The position numbers and the translations under genes were made by a program. A stretch of 64,000 bases of DNA from SKVR01 sp964453995 (GTDB taxonomy: Bacteria; Bacteroidota; Bacteroidia; Bacteroidales; UBA7960), in contig CAYVQC010000005.1 of the NCBI GenBank assembly GCA_964453995.1, positions 40,606-104,605 of the forward strand, given 5' to 3'. This document shows positions 43,019 through 51,236 of the stretch, in pieces; the first letter of the stretch is position 1, and each line of letters starts with the position of its first letter. Under the pieces are notes generated by a model. The model saw only the letters and a list, made by a program, of their open reading frames with translations, did not search any database and was not told where the DNA came from.

Positions 43019-44518
43019 TCAGTGCACGTGCCCGGAGTGAGGGTCCAGTTCAGAAGATGCAGCAGCCATTTTTACAAGCATGGCGCCCTGTGATACGATC
43101 CGTTCCTTTTCCCTTAATCCGCGAACGATCTCGGTTCGTAAACCATCGGTAATACCCGTAAATACTTCTCTTTTGGCAAAGCTTTCAGGATGTAGTTGCA
43201 CGAATACAAAGTAGCTTCCCTGTTCTTCGATCAGTGCGGTGTTGGGTACAACAACTCTTGGCTGAGGGTCGTAGGTTTTTAGGTAAACATCCAGCAAGGT
43301 GCCCGTAACCCATCCCTGCTGCGGATTTGCAGAAAGATATACCGGGAGAAGATGGCTCCCGGGGATGGTGCTTTGGCCATAAGACAATAGCTTTCCCCTT
43401 AGTGAATCAAGGGAATACGTATGCCCTTGCGCGTCGGTAATATTTGCGGTGTTTAATCTGGAGAGATGAGCGGAATACTGTTGCTGTACCTCTGTTTTTA
43501 TAACAATTTCGTTGTTGCGCGCCAGAACTATAATGGGTTGGCCCACCTCTACATGCTCTCCCTGGGTAACCATTAACCGTGTAATGTGTCCCTTTATGGG
43601 GCTGGTAATTGCCTGGCCGCTTTGGGTGAAGTTCTCAGAAAGGGATTGGTACAATGCGCGGGCATTTTCATAGTTGGTCCTGGTGGCGATCCATTCGCGC
43701 TGGCTTACAATACGGGCCTCTGCCAGGGGTTTCATCCGTTCATAATCTGCCTTTGCCTTTTCAAAATTATTGCGGGCCTCCTGGTAACGCAGTGCCGCAT
43801 TCCCTTCAGCAAGCCCCTCACCACTAATCTGGAGCAGCATATCTCCCTGTTTTACCTGGGTGCCTTCATACAGGTTGTTGTTGGTGAAATTCACAGTACC
43901 CTGAGTGGTGGCAGTAAGAATAACCTCATTGCCCCTTGCAGGCATTACTTCACCAACGGCTTTGATCACCAGCCCCAGCGGTTCCATGGCTACTTCGGTA
44001 GTGGCAAAATCAACCAGCCAGGCTTGCTCTTTGGTGAAACTCACAGGGGCCGGATGGTCAGGAAGCAACTTTTCGGCTGCATGAAGGGCTTCGTGTTCAT
44101 CGTCATACACCATAAAGTTGCCACCTTCAATGCGGATGGTTTCTCCTTCATGTTCAATATCGAAGAATACTCGGGTCAGGCCTGTGGTTACAGGCTGTAG
44201 CCGGAAATGGTAAATGCCTGCTTTTATGGGTTGCCGGCGGGTTTGTCGTACGCCTTTTCCCGCTGTTACCATGCTCATGGTCACTGTTCCGGTTGCAAGA
44301 GGACTGAAGTTCTCAAGGTGGCTGATATGTACAAGGATTTCGGAAGTCTTTCCCAAAACAAACGGGTCGGCTTCGGCAAAAAGCTCAAAGCTTTTGCTGT
44401 AGGCGGTGATAGGCAGCTTCACCTCGTCATGATGGTGATCATCGTGCGAATGATTATGTTCATCTCCGCAGGATACAAAAGCAAGAATAATAAAGGAAAG
44501 GAGCGTTAATCTTATCAT
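43019..44518 (-). CDS. His-rich periplasmic adaptor of the heavy-metal RND system (CusB/CzcB-like)
   Basis: A 499-residue adaptor lipoprotein: signal ending AFVSC (Cys17), followed by a His/Asp-rich segment (DEHNHSHDDHHHDEV). A second His cluster ends the protein (DPHSGHVH). Between them lie a CzcB-type N-terminal domain, barrel-sandwich halves with PARGNEVILTATTQGTV and SPIKGHITRLMVTQGEHVEVGQ, a helical hairpin, and the C-terminal beta domains. Adaptors of this family pass metal to the pump; the His-rich ends could collect it. The gene sits 89 bases upstream of the pump, on the same strand and 23 bases after the His-rich small lipoprotein. Confidence 0.92.
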   Translation of the reverse strand: MIRLTLLSFIILAFVSCGDEHNHSHDDHHHDEVKLPITAYSKSFELFAEADPFVLGKTSEILVHISHLENFSPLATGTVTMSMVTAGKGVRQTRRQPIKAGIYHFRLQPVTTGLTRVFFDIEHEGETIRIEGGNFMVYDDEHEALHAAEKLLPDHPAPVSFTKEQAWLVDFATTEVAMEPLGLVIKAVGEVMPARGNEVILTATTQGTVNFTNNNLYEGTQVKQGDMLLQISGEGLAEGNAALRYQEARNNFEKAKADYERMKPLAEARIVSQREWIATRTNYENARALYQSLSENFTQSGQAITSPIKGHITRLMVTQGEHVEVGQPIIVLARNNEIVIKTEVQQQYSAHLSRLNTANITDAQGHTYSLDSLRGKLLSYGQSTIPGSHLLPVYLSANPQQGWVTGTLLDVYLKTYDPQPRVVVPNTALIEEQGSYFVFVQLHPESFAKREVFTGITDGLRTEIVRGLREKERIVSQGAMLVKMAAASSELDPHSGHVH

Positions 44519-44541
44519 GGCTCATAAATTTTAAAGGTATA

Positions 44542-44871
44542 TCAATGTACGTGATCGTGATCGTCGTCTTCATCGTGCTGATGGTGATCATGATGGTGTT
44601 GATGACCATCTTCATGCTCATGATGATGGTCATGGATTTCCTTCCCCTCTTCAAGGGTGAAAGATTCCTGGTCATGAGGGATGGGGTCGTGGTTGTGATC
44701 ATGGTCCTGGTCGCAATCATGATCATGATCATGGTCGTGGTCGTGGCTGTGAGAATGAACGGTGTCATCGTTATGAATGTGTGCATCCTCTCCCTGTTCC
44801 TGTTGAGATTCGCCTCCACAGGAAAACATAAGAAATGATGCGAATGCTGTGATGAAGAAAAGATATCGCAT
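44542..44871 (-). CDS. Extremely His-rich small lipoprotein (metal buffer)
   Basis: A 109-residue lipoprotein: signal peptide ending FSC (Cys18), then a mature chain of about 92 residues with roughly 28 His and many Asp/Glu. Two His-Asp tracts (about 37-60 and 75-109), built of HDHDH- and HHHDHHQ-like repeats, flank a short ordered-looking segment (ESFTLEEGKEIHD). It probably binds Zn, Ni, Co or Cu in the periplasm as a store or delivery partner. The coding DNA is a low-complexity CAT/GAT repeat, which also keeps other frames open; the minus frame given here is chosen for its signal peptide and fit to the operon. Confidence 0.88.
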   Translation of the reverse strand: MRYLFFITAFASFLMFSCGGESQQEQGEDAHIHNDDTVHSHSHDHDHDHDHDCDQDHDHNHDPIPHDQESFTLEEGKEIHDHHHEHEDGHQHHHDHHQHDEDDDHDHVH

Positions 44872-44993
44872 AGTATGTAATATTAAATTTGTTAATGGTA
44901 AACAGGGTTTTCATCAGCACTGAGAAAATATGCAGGTACAATCATCCCTGCAGTTGCTCAGGCATGCCATCTGGTTAAAATGGAAAAGGGTGT

Positions 44994-45515
44994 TCAGACA
45001 AGAGGGGGTGCACGAAGGCCTGGAAGAGAGCCTTTGTAGCCAGGATAATACATGTCCTTCCGGGGACAGATCACAGAAAGAAATTTTGCATACAGAAGCC
45101 AACCTCCGTAATGAGTGGTTATTGTAGCAAAAAAGTTATGCGAATGATCCCCCCAGTTGATTTTGTTGCAGGAGCAACCCATTTCGCGATCCTGGAAGTC
45201 GGGAAGTATAATCACCACATCAGAAAGGGCACAACATTCTGTTTCATCAGGAGTTTGTCCTTCTTTTTCTGCGGTTGCATTACATGGTTCGTGCCCGCAG
45301 TCATGAGAATCAAAATGAATGGCACCATCATGATGATGATGTGGGATCACCTCATGCGCTATAAGCATTGAGGTGGCCATTACCAAAAGGATTATATGAA
45401 GTATTCTTTTCAAAACGGGCAATTGGGTGGTGTAAAAGTAGTAATTTTTGAATATTCCCAACGCATCCTTCCGGTTTTCTGTAATCCTGCTTGTAAACCT
45501 GCTAAAGTGTCTCAT
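44994..45515 (-). CDS. Small His/Cys-rich membrane or secreted protein of the metal locus (DUF6769-like)
   Basis: A 173-residue protein from the ATG at 45515. A better start may be the TTG at 45413, which gives LKRILHIILLVMATSMLIAHEVIPHHHHDG: a hydrophobic segment followed by PHHHH, the typical start of DUF6769-like proteins that head metal-efflux operons in Bacteroidota. The rest contains paired Cys and His (SHDCGHEPC, ECCALSD, GCSCNK), suggesting metal binding on the periplasmic side. It is the first gene of the minus-strand metal cluster, 123 bases upstream of the His-rich lipoprotein. Role in metal sensing or delivery is inferred. Confidence 0.7.
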   Translation of the reverse strand: MRHFSRFTSRITENRKDALGIFKNYYFYTTQLPVLKRILHIILLVMATSMLIAHEVIPHHHHDGAIHFDSHDCGHEPCNATAEKEGQTPDETECCALSDVVIILPDFQDREMGCSCNKINWGDHSHNFFATITTHYGGWLLYAKFLSVICPRKDMYYPGYKGSLPGLRAPPLV

Positions 45516-45532
45516 GAAATGTCACTTCCATG

Positions 45533-45631
45533 CAGGCATGCAAACAGGATGTGTGCCTGAGCAGAAAAGAAGTTAAATGTGTACCTGTTGAATGCCTTGC
45601 ATTTGCTGTGGCTTGTTTGAATACATCAAAC
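45533..45631. promoter_or_regulatory. Divergent control region of the metal locus and the Crp/Fnr gene
   Basis: Between the metal locus and the regulator lie two palindromes: CAGGCA-N15-TGCCTG (45533-45559) and GTTTGA-ATACA-TCAAAC (45615-45631). The second resembles an FNR-type TTGA...TCAA site and lies 58 bases before the regulator's ATG. Confidence 0.45.
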
Positions 45632-45688
45632 GTTATAGAATACTGAGGGTCACATCCTTGAAAAATCGTAACTTCACAAAAAAAACAT

Positions 45689-46246
45689 ATGTTCGATTTT
45701 TTGCCTCATGTGTCTTTGCTTACCCCAGCCGACCTGGATTTGGCAGAGAGTAGCTTCAGTGAACAGATATTCAGGAAAAACCAAACAATAGTGAGAAACG
45801 GTTTCGTATGCCGTTATCTTTATTTTATAAGGCGAGGCCTGGTGTATGCGCAAACACCGGATGAGAAAATCATTTACTATGAATTTGAAGGAAATTCTTG
45901 TACTGATATTGAAAGTTTTATACAGGGCATACCGGCACAAATATCGATAGTGAGTGCCGAAGAGGGAACAGAAGTTTATTCCATTTCACGATCTGATTTT
46001 GTAAACCTGACCAGGATTTCCCATAGTTGGGCCGTTTGGGCGGTGAAATTCTGGGAGCAGGAGCTGGTTAGGGTTGCCGGATATTATGAGGCAATGCGCA
46101 ACAAAGATGCAAGCCAGCGCTACCAGGATTTAGTTGCATCACGTCCTGACATATTGCAGAGGATCCCTTTGGGGCATATAGCATCATATCTGGGAGTGAG
46201 CCAGGTAAGTCTTAGCCGCATAAGGGCAGGAATGCAAAAGAAATAG
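45689..46246 (+). CDS. Crp/Fnr-family transcriptional regulator
   Basis: A 185-residue regulator. Residues about 5-115 form a cyclic-nucleotide-binding-like beta-roll (SSFSEQIFRKNQTIVRNGFVCRYLYFIRRGLVY), followed by the dimer helix (WAVKFWEQELVRVAGYYEAMRNKDASQRY) and a short HTH (IPLGHIASYLGVSQVSLSRIRAGMQ). No Fe-S cysteine cluster is seen, so it is not a classical FNR oxygen sensor. It is divergent from the metal operon and precedes an SDR gene by 73 bases. It probably controls neighbouring genes and itself; ligand unknown. Confidence 0.92.
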   Translation: MFDFLPHVSLLTPADLDLAESSFSEQIFRKNQTIVRNGFVCRYLYFIRRGLVYAQTPDEKIIYYEFEGNSCTDIESFIQGIPAQISIVSAEEGTEVYSISRSDFVNLTRISHSWAVWAVKFWEQELVRVAGYYEAMRNKDASQRYQDLVASRPDILQRIPLGHIASYLGVSQVSLSRIRAGMQKK

Positions 46247-46319
46247 TTTCTCTTTTTTTACATTTGTTAAAGGCCATACAAAACTGCATGCAGATATTTG
46301 CATAAAAATATAATCTGCT

Positions 46320-47201
46320 ATGCAAATACCTAATGTATTACTTGCCGGCTCGACCGGCTACCTGGGTGGCTATCTTGCCCGGGAACTCCATAAAAACAAA
46401 ATTCCTACCCGTCTGCTGGCAAGAAACCCGGAAAAGGTTCCGCCAGATGACCCCGGTTTGGGAGTTACGATTGCCGAAGTAACCCAACCCGAAACCCTTG
46501 CCGGTTGCATGCATGAAATCGATATAGTGATCAGTACCATTGGCATTACCCGCCAGAATGACGGACTGCGATATATTGATGTAGATTTCCAGGCAAACAT
46601 GAACCTGCTCAGGGAAGCCCGCATCAGTGGGGTGAAAAGATTTATTTATGTTGCTTCTCTGCACGGCGACAAACTACAGCATCTGAAAATATGTGAAGCA
46701 AAGGAAAAATTTGTGGATGCCCTGAAAGCATCTGGCATGGATTATACCATTGTAAGGCCCAACGGTTTTTTTTCTGACCTGGGTGAGTTTTTGAAAATGG
46801 CTCAGAAGGGAAGAATCTTTTTGCCCGGCGACGGCAACAAACGCCTTAATCCCATTCATGGAGCAGATCTGGCCGAAGCAATGATCAGCCTGCTCTTACA
46901 TCCTGCAAAGGAATTCAATATAGGCGGACCTGAAATATTCACGCAAAATCAAATTGCACAAATGTGTTTTGCTATCGCCGGCAAACAAAGCAAAGTAACC
47001 TATGTCCCTCACTGGCTCAGAAAGGGAATATTGTTTGTGCTCAGAACTTTCACCTCTTCCAGAATCTATGGCCCTTATGAGTTTTTCCTTACAACCCTTG
47101 CTATGGATATGATTGCCCCTCCTTTTGGTAAACGTAAATTGCAGGATTACCTGGAACAACTAACAGAACAAACAAAAACCGAAATCCCAAACCATCTATA
47201 A
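46320..47201 (+). CDS. NmrA-like/atypical SDR NAD(P)-binding oxidoreductase
   Basis: A 293-residue cytosolic protein with the atypical SDR (SDR5) pattern: GSTGYLGGYLARELHKN at residues about 10-26 (NAD(P) loop), LARNPEKV, IVISTIGITRQNDG, and RFIYVASLHGDKL. Members of this type act as NAD(P)-dependent reductases or as redox sensors like NmrA and HSCARG. No catalytic YxxxK pair is evident in the expected place, which argues for a binding or sensor role. Next gene starts 1 base after the stop, so it is co-transcribed with the membrane protein at 47203. Confidence 0.85.
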   Translation: MQIPNVLLAGSTGYLGGYLARELHKNKIPTRLLARNPEKVPPDDPGLGVTIAEVTQPETLAGCMHEIDIVISTIGITRQNDGLRYIDVDFQANMNLLREARISGVKRFIYVASLHGDKLQHLKICEAKEKFVDALKASGMDYTIVRPNGFFSDLGEFLKMAQKGRIFLPGDGNKRLNPIHGADLAEAMISLLLHPAKEFNIGGPEIFTQNQIAQMCFAIAGKQSKVTYVPHWLRKGILFVLRTFTSSRIYGPYEFFLTTLAMDMIAPPFGKRKLQDYLEQLTEQTKTEIPNHL

Positions 47202-47202
47202 A

Positions 47203-47763
47203 ATGAATATCCCAAACAAAAAAGTGAAAATACCCGGTGCTTTGCATGAAATACACGGACGCGAAGCCTACCTGTTTGACATTTTGGTCAATTACGCCAC
47301 AGGTATCGGGGCAACAGTCTTTATTCTGTTTTTATCAACAAACCTGGATCTGTCAATGCTGAAAATGATCTTATTGGGTATACTTGCATTGGATCTTTCT
47401 GGAGGGGTAGTGTCCAACTTTACTTCCGGAACAAGCAACTATTATGCTGCCAGCAACAAACTCAGGATCCTGTTTATTGGTATACACTTTATTCAACCCC
47501 TGCTGCTGGGCTGGATTTTTGCAGACTACTGGCCTGCTATTGCCATAATAGGTTCATTTTCGCTGTTGGCCGCATTCCTGATCAATAGCCTTCATCATTA
47601 TCATTTGCAAAAAACTGTTGCCCCTTTTTTCCTGGTGGCAGCCATTATTATTACCGTCATAAGCAACATTGATAATGCCCCCCTTTTTATAATGATGTTA
47701 TTGTTTGTTGTGAAACTTATCCTCGCCTTTCCTGTTAAATGGGAACAAAGTACAAAAGTATAG
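47203..47763 (+). CDS. Hypothetical polytopic membrane protein
   Basis: A 186-residue hydrophobic protein with about five or six TMs (for example IGATVFILFLSTNL, MILLGILALDLSGGVV, LFIGIHFIQPLLLGWIF, and two near the C-terminus). Short basic N-terminus and a conserved-looking SNFTSGTSNYYAAS loop. No family is recognised with confidence. Its start is 1 base after the SDR stop, so both are translated from one message. Function unknown. Confidence 0.75.
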   Translation: MNIPNKKVKIPGALHEIHGREAYLFDILVNYATGIGATVFILFLSTNLDLSMLKMILLGILALDLSGGVVSNFTSGTSNYYAASNKLRILFIGIHFIQPLLLGWIFADYWPAIAIIGSFSLLAAFLINSLHHYHLQKTVAPFFLVAAIIITVISNIDNAPLFIMMLLFVVKLILAFPVKWEQSTKV

Positions 47764-47893
47764 GCCAATAGCTGGCTAAAGATATTCCAGGAACAAATTT
47801 TTTTCCTCCCCAAACACTGTGTCCTGGGGTATTGATGTGCGCGCTGGCTGCCGGCAGACAGAAAACTTTCCTGATTAATAAAATTGTAAACAG

Positions 47894-48427
47894 ATGAAAA
47901 CAATCTTACTAAATGTCTCTCTTATTGCCTGTCTTTTTATTCCTCTGCAGGCATACAACCAACAAATTAACACCGATGAATCGAAAGTAAGCTTTCGTAT
48001 TGGGAATCTTGGTGTCAACACCGTGAAAGGCACTTTCACCGGGATGTCAGGAGATGTGAATTTTGATGAGCAAAACTTAGGGCAATCATCATTCTCAGTA
48101 TGTATTGATGCTTCATCAATTGATACGGGGGTTACCCGCCGTGATGAAGACCTCAGGGATGAAAAGTATTTTCATGTGGCAGAATATCCTGAGATTTGCT
48201 TTGTCTCCGATAATATCTCCCGTAGTGATGACGGTTACAGAACCCGCGGCGAACTGACCCTTAAGGGAGTTACTCGTAGTATAACCATCCCTTTTGAAAA
48301 AGAAGGGAATATCCTGCGAGGCTCTTTCAGCCTCAACCGGTTCGATTACAATGTGGGAGAAGGGGTAGGTACTTTTTTGATTGCTGAAACAGCAGAAGTT
48401 ACCATCGAATGTGTATTGATTCCGTAA
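47894..48427 (+). CDS. YceI-family periplasmic lipid-binding-type protein
   Basis: A 177-residue secreted protein: signal peptide (about 1-21, ending AYNQ), then a lipocalin-like YceI domain (ESKVSFRIGNLGVNTVKGTFTGMSGDVNF, DTGVTRRDEDLRDEKYFHVAEYPEI, RGELTLKGVTRSITIP). The KYF-V--YP- and G-LT--GVT motifs are the family hallmarks. YceI proteins bind polyisoprenoid or fatty-acyl ligands. It lies 130 bases after the membrane protein gene. A polyprenyl synthase is encoded nearby (50143), on the other strand, which may or may not be linked. Confidence 0.93.
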   Translation: MKTILLNVSLIACLFIPLQAYNQQINTDESKVSFRIGNLGVNTVKGTFTGMSGDVNFDEQNLGQSSFSVCIDASSIDTGVTRRDEDLRDEKYFHVAEYPEICFVSDNISRSDDGYRTRGELTLKGVTRSITIPFEKEGNILRGSFSLNRFDYNVGEGVGTFLIAETAEVTIECVLIP

Positions 48428-48637
48428 AAACAAATCCCAAGGAGATAAGTACACACTCAAAAAAACATGATTTATCGAGGCTGTTTAAAAAGTGGTTTCT
48501 GATGGTGCAGCAGCTCGGCAATTCCACTATAACACCAGCAAGAAACGACTGCATCCTATCAGCAAAATGATCGCTTCGATAAGCCCAGTGTCCCGGTTAT
48601 ATCGGGCATTGCTTCGGTTTCCTTGGTTAGGAAATTT

Positions 48638-49900
48638 CTACCAGATCACATGTTTTCTTCTTACCGGCATGGTCATACATCGGGCGCCTCCTCCTCCTCG
48701 GGGCAACTCGTTACCATCAATGGTTACAATATATTTGTCATAGTCGGCCAGGTTTACCCTTTCTTTGATCACATCGCTGGCTTTGATCACTGCCATGCCC
48801 CGCTTGTGCAATTCTTCCACGGTTTTGGAATTGCGGGCATAGCCAATTACCTTGCCGGGACCCACTGCGAAGAAGTTGGCGCCACTGTGCCATTGTTCCC
48901 TTTCCTGGAACCAGGGATCATTGCTGCCTCCGCAAAGGATGGGTTCGAGATCCATTCCCAGATGCTTTAATGCTACAGGGAGATTCTCCATCTCGCGGAT
49001 AGATTTTACCTTGCCACCTTCAGCATAAATATGAACCGTTTGATACTTGTTCATTTTCATGATCACCGGTTCATAGATCATACATTTATCCATATCGAGC
49101 ATGGTGAAGACCATATCCAGGTGGATGAATGATTCCGGTGAATAGGGCAGTTCCTGCACGATGATATGCAGGTGTTCATGTTTTTCCTTGAGTTGCTCCA
49201 GGATAAAATCCACGCCCTGTGGGGTTGTGCGTGGACCTATTCCCACAAGGATGATATCGTGGCGGGCTACGAGAATGTCGCCCCCTTCAATGGCAATATC
49301 GCTGCTGTCTGTCCTGAGGTTGAGCGGGCTGATGGTTTTGGTGCTGAAGGAGGTATGGAAATCGAAGATGGCTTCCATGATCAGGCTTTCGCGCAGTCTT
49401 ACAGGAGACGACATTTTGCCTATAAATACATTTTCGTAAAGAGAGATGGAAGCATCGCGGGTATAAAAGAAATTGTGTAAAGGGCGCATGGCATATCTTT
49501 CCTTGCTCAGGAAGCTGGTCAGCGTTTTCTTGCGCATAATTACTCCTTCAATAAGCTGGCGGGCCAGCTCGTGCTCATCCAATGTAAGCAGATAGCCTTT
49601 GATGCATTCGGCCGATTCGTGTCTGCAGATCTTGTCCAGCAGGTTTTCCTTTACCTTTTCATTTTTCAGCACATCGCTCAAAAGGTCTTTTACTTCAAAA
49701 GTCTTTGTTACCTTATCGAGTACACCTTTCAACTGGTTGAACTCTTTGTTGGCTACCGAAAGGTTAAGGATATCGCTGTAAAGGGCTCTTTCAGCATTTT
49801 GAGGGGTCATGTTTTCTACCTCGGGGCCCGGAGAATGAACAATCACTGCTTCCAGATCACCAATTTCTGAATACACCTGGGTGGGAAATTTTTCTTGCAT
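48638..49900 (-). CDS. arcA: Arginine deiminase
   Basis: A 420-residue enzyme converting arginine to citrulline and ammonia. The ATG at 49900 starts the family motif directly (residues about 15-25: DLEAVIVHSPGPE). Active-site blocks: FTRDAS (about 155), IEGGDILV (Glu and Asp, substrate binding), HLDMVFTMLD (catalytic His and Asp) and the nucleophile Cys408 in GARCMTMP. Length is normal for bacterial ADI. Ornithine carbamoyltransferase and carbamate kinase, needed for the full pathway, are not in this window, so it may serve nitrogen or pH control alone or with distant genes. Confidence 0.92.
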   Translation of the reverse strand: MQEKFPTQVYSEIGDLEAVIVHSPGPEVENMTPQNAERALYSDILNLSVANKEFNQLKGVLDKVTKTFEVKDLLSDVLKNEKVKENLLDKICRHESAECIKGYLLTLDEHELARQLIEGVIMRKKTLTSFLSKERYAMRPLHNFFYTRDASISLYENVFIGKMSSPVRLRESLIMEAIFDFHTSFSTKTISPLNLRTDSSDIAIEGGDILVARHDIILVGIGPRTTPQGVDFILEQLKEKHEHLHIIVQELPYSPESFIHLDMVFTMLDMDKCMIYEPVIMKMNKYQTVHIYAEGGKVKSIREMENLPVALKHLGMDLEPILCGGSNDPWFQEREQWHSGANFFAVGPGKVIGYARNSKTVEELHKRGMAVIKASDVIKERVNLADYDKYIVTIDGNELPRGGGGARCMTMPVRRKHVIW

Positions 49901-50142
49901 AACAGGATTTTTTGATATGGGGTTGATCCTCTTGTCAACACCATGAAGAATAAATGTCATCGCAGGGGACATTTTTTACCCTATCAAAAAACACGAGGCC
50001 TTTGTGTGGATGGGTTTCCGCAAAAAGGCCTGCAAAGGTAGTGATTTTTAAGTTATCAGGAGAGCTGTGCTGTAAAATTGCTTCCTGTTTAAATACATTT
50101 CTCTTCAGGAGGAATACAATACTCTCCATCCGGAATTTTTCA
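49901..50142 (-). promoter_or_regulatory. Gap between polyprenyl synthase and arginine deiminase genes
   Basis: 242 bases, both genes on the minus strand. It should hold the arginine deiminase promoter. In-frame codons upstream of the ATG at 49900 exist but add only non-homologous sequence, so are not included. No clear operator. Confidence 0.3.
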
Positions 50143-51120
50143 TCAGGTATTCCTGTCGAGCAGGCTCTGGGCAAGGTCGGTAAGGTCTTTCTTTTTGTCC
50201 TTGGGACGTTGTATCTTTTCCAGGTACGAAAGGGCACTGGCGTTGAATTCCTCCATTTTCTCCAGTGCCAGTTGATCCAGGCCAAGTTGTAGGTATACGT
50301 TTTTTACCATGCTGATTTTTTCTTCAGGGTTGAAGATACGGTTGGTGAAGGCATTGCGCAGATCGCGCAGTTGATTCTCACTGGCCATTTCAAAGGCCCT
50401 GATGTAAAGCCATGTTTTCTTGTTGGCAACAATATCTCCCCCGGTTTTCTTTCCAAAGGTTTGTTCATCTCCAAAAATATCCAGCCAGTCATCCTTGATC
50501 TGAAAGGCGATGCCCACTTTTTCGCCAAACTGGTACAACAGGTCTGCATCCCCTGGGTCGGCGCCGGCTACCAGGGCCCCTGCCTTGAGGCAGGCTGCCG
50601 GCAAAACAGCGGTTTTTAACCTGATCATGTTGATGTATTGTTCCTCAGAAACCTTGTCGTGGGTTTCAAAATTCATGTCGTATTGCTGGCCTTCGCACAC
50701 CTCAATCACTGTTTTGTTAAAGAGATCGAGGATGTTCTTTAGCTGTGAGGCCGGACTTTTGGCAATGTGCTGGATGGCCATGGCAAACATTACATCACCC
50801 GATAGAATGGCTGTATTGGAATTCCACTTCTTGTAAACCGAGGGTTTTCCCCTGCGCAAGGGAGCTTCATCCATGATGTCATCGTGCATGAGGGTGAAAT
50901 TGTGAAAGATCTCCATGCCCACGGCGGGGCCTATGACGTCGTCAATATTGCCGTCGAACATATCACATGCAAGCAGGGCCATAAGAGGGCGCACTCTTTT
51001 GCCTCCTGTGCTCAGGCAGTATTCTACCGGCAAATAAAGTTCTTCCGGTTGTTTTACCAGTTCAATGGCTTCAATGTATCCATTGATTTTATCGGTATAT
51101 TCTTGAATTTTTGAAGACAT
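50143..51120 (-). CDS. Polyprenyl (geranylgeranyl/farnesyl-type) diphosphate synthase
   Basis: A 325-residue isoprenyl diphosphate synthase. Motifs: GGKRVRPL (39-46), first Asp-rich motif DDIMDE (80-85) with the RRGKP loop, and the second Asp-rich motif KDDWLDIFGDE (about 217-227), plus KT(A)VLP-like and K-x-T stretches. Two Asp-rich motifs and the residues before the first (FTLMH: Phe-Thr-Leu-Met-His at 75-79) control chain length; I cannot fix C15 versus C20 from sequence. It makes isoprenoid chains for quinones, carotenoids or glycan carriers. Single gene with its own gap on each side; the arginine deiminase follows on the same strand. Confidence 0.94.
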   Translation of the reverse strand: MSSKIQEYTDKINGYIEAIELVKQPEELYLPVEYCLSTGGKRVRPLMALLACDMFDGNIDDVIGPAVGMEIFHNFTLMHDDIMDEAPLRRGKPSVYKKWNSNTAILSGDVMFAMAIQHIAKSPASQLKNILDLFNKTVIEVCEGQQYDMNFETHDKVSEEQYINMIRLKTAVLPAACLKAGALVAGADPGDADLLYQFGEKVGIAFQIKDDWLDIFGDEQTFGKKTGGDIVANKKTWLYIRAFEMASENQLRDLRNAFTNRIFNPEEKISMVKNVYLQLGLDQLALEKMEEFNASALSYLEKIQRPKDKKKDLTDLAQSLLDRNT

Positions 51121-51236
51121 GCCGCTTTTTTTTTATTGATGCTATTTGTTGAGTGTTTTGTATTGTTGGATTATCTGGTTGCTAAAATATAAGCTGAATA
51201 AAACTATGCAAAGAACACTTGCAGTCAGGGGCTTGT

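Noticed and set aside
44545..44838. Plus-strand open frame opposite the His-rich lipoprotein
   Set aside because: A by-product of the CAT/GAT repeat; encodes an unlikely Val/Met/Ile-only chain.
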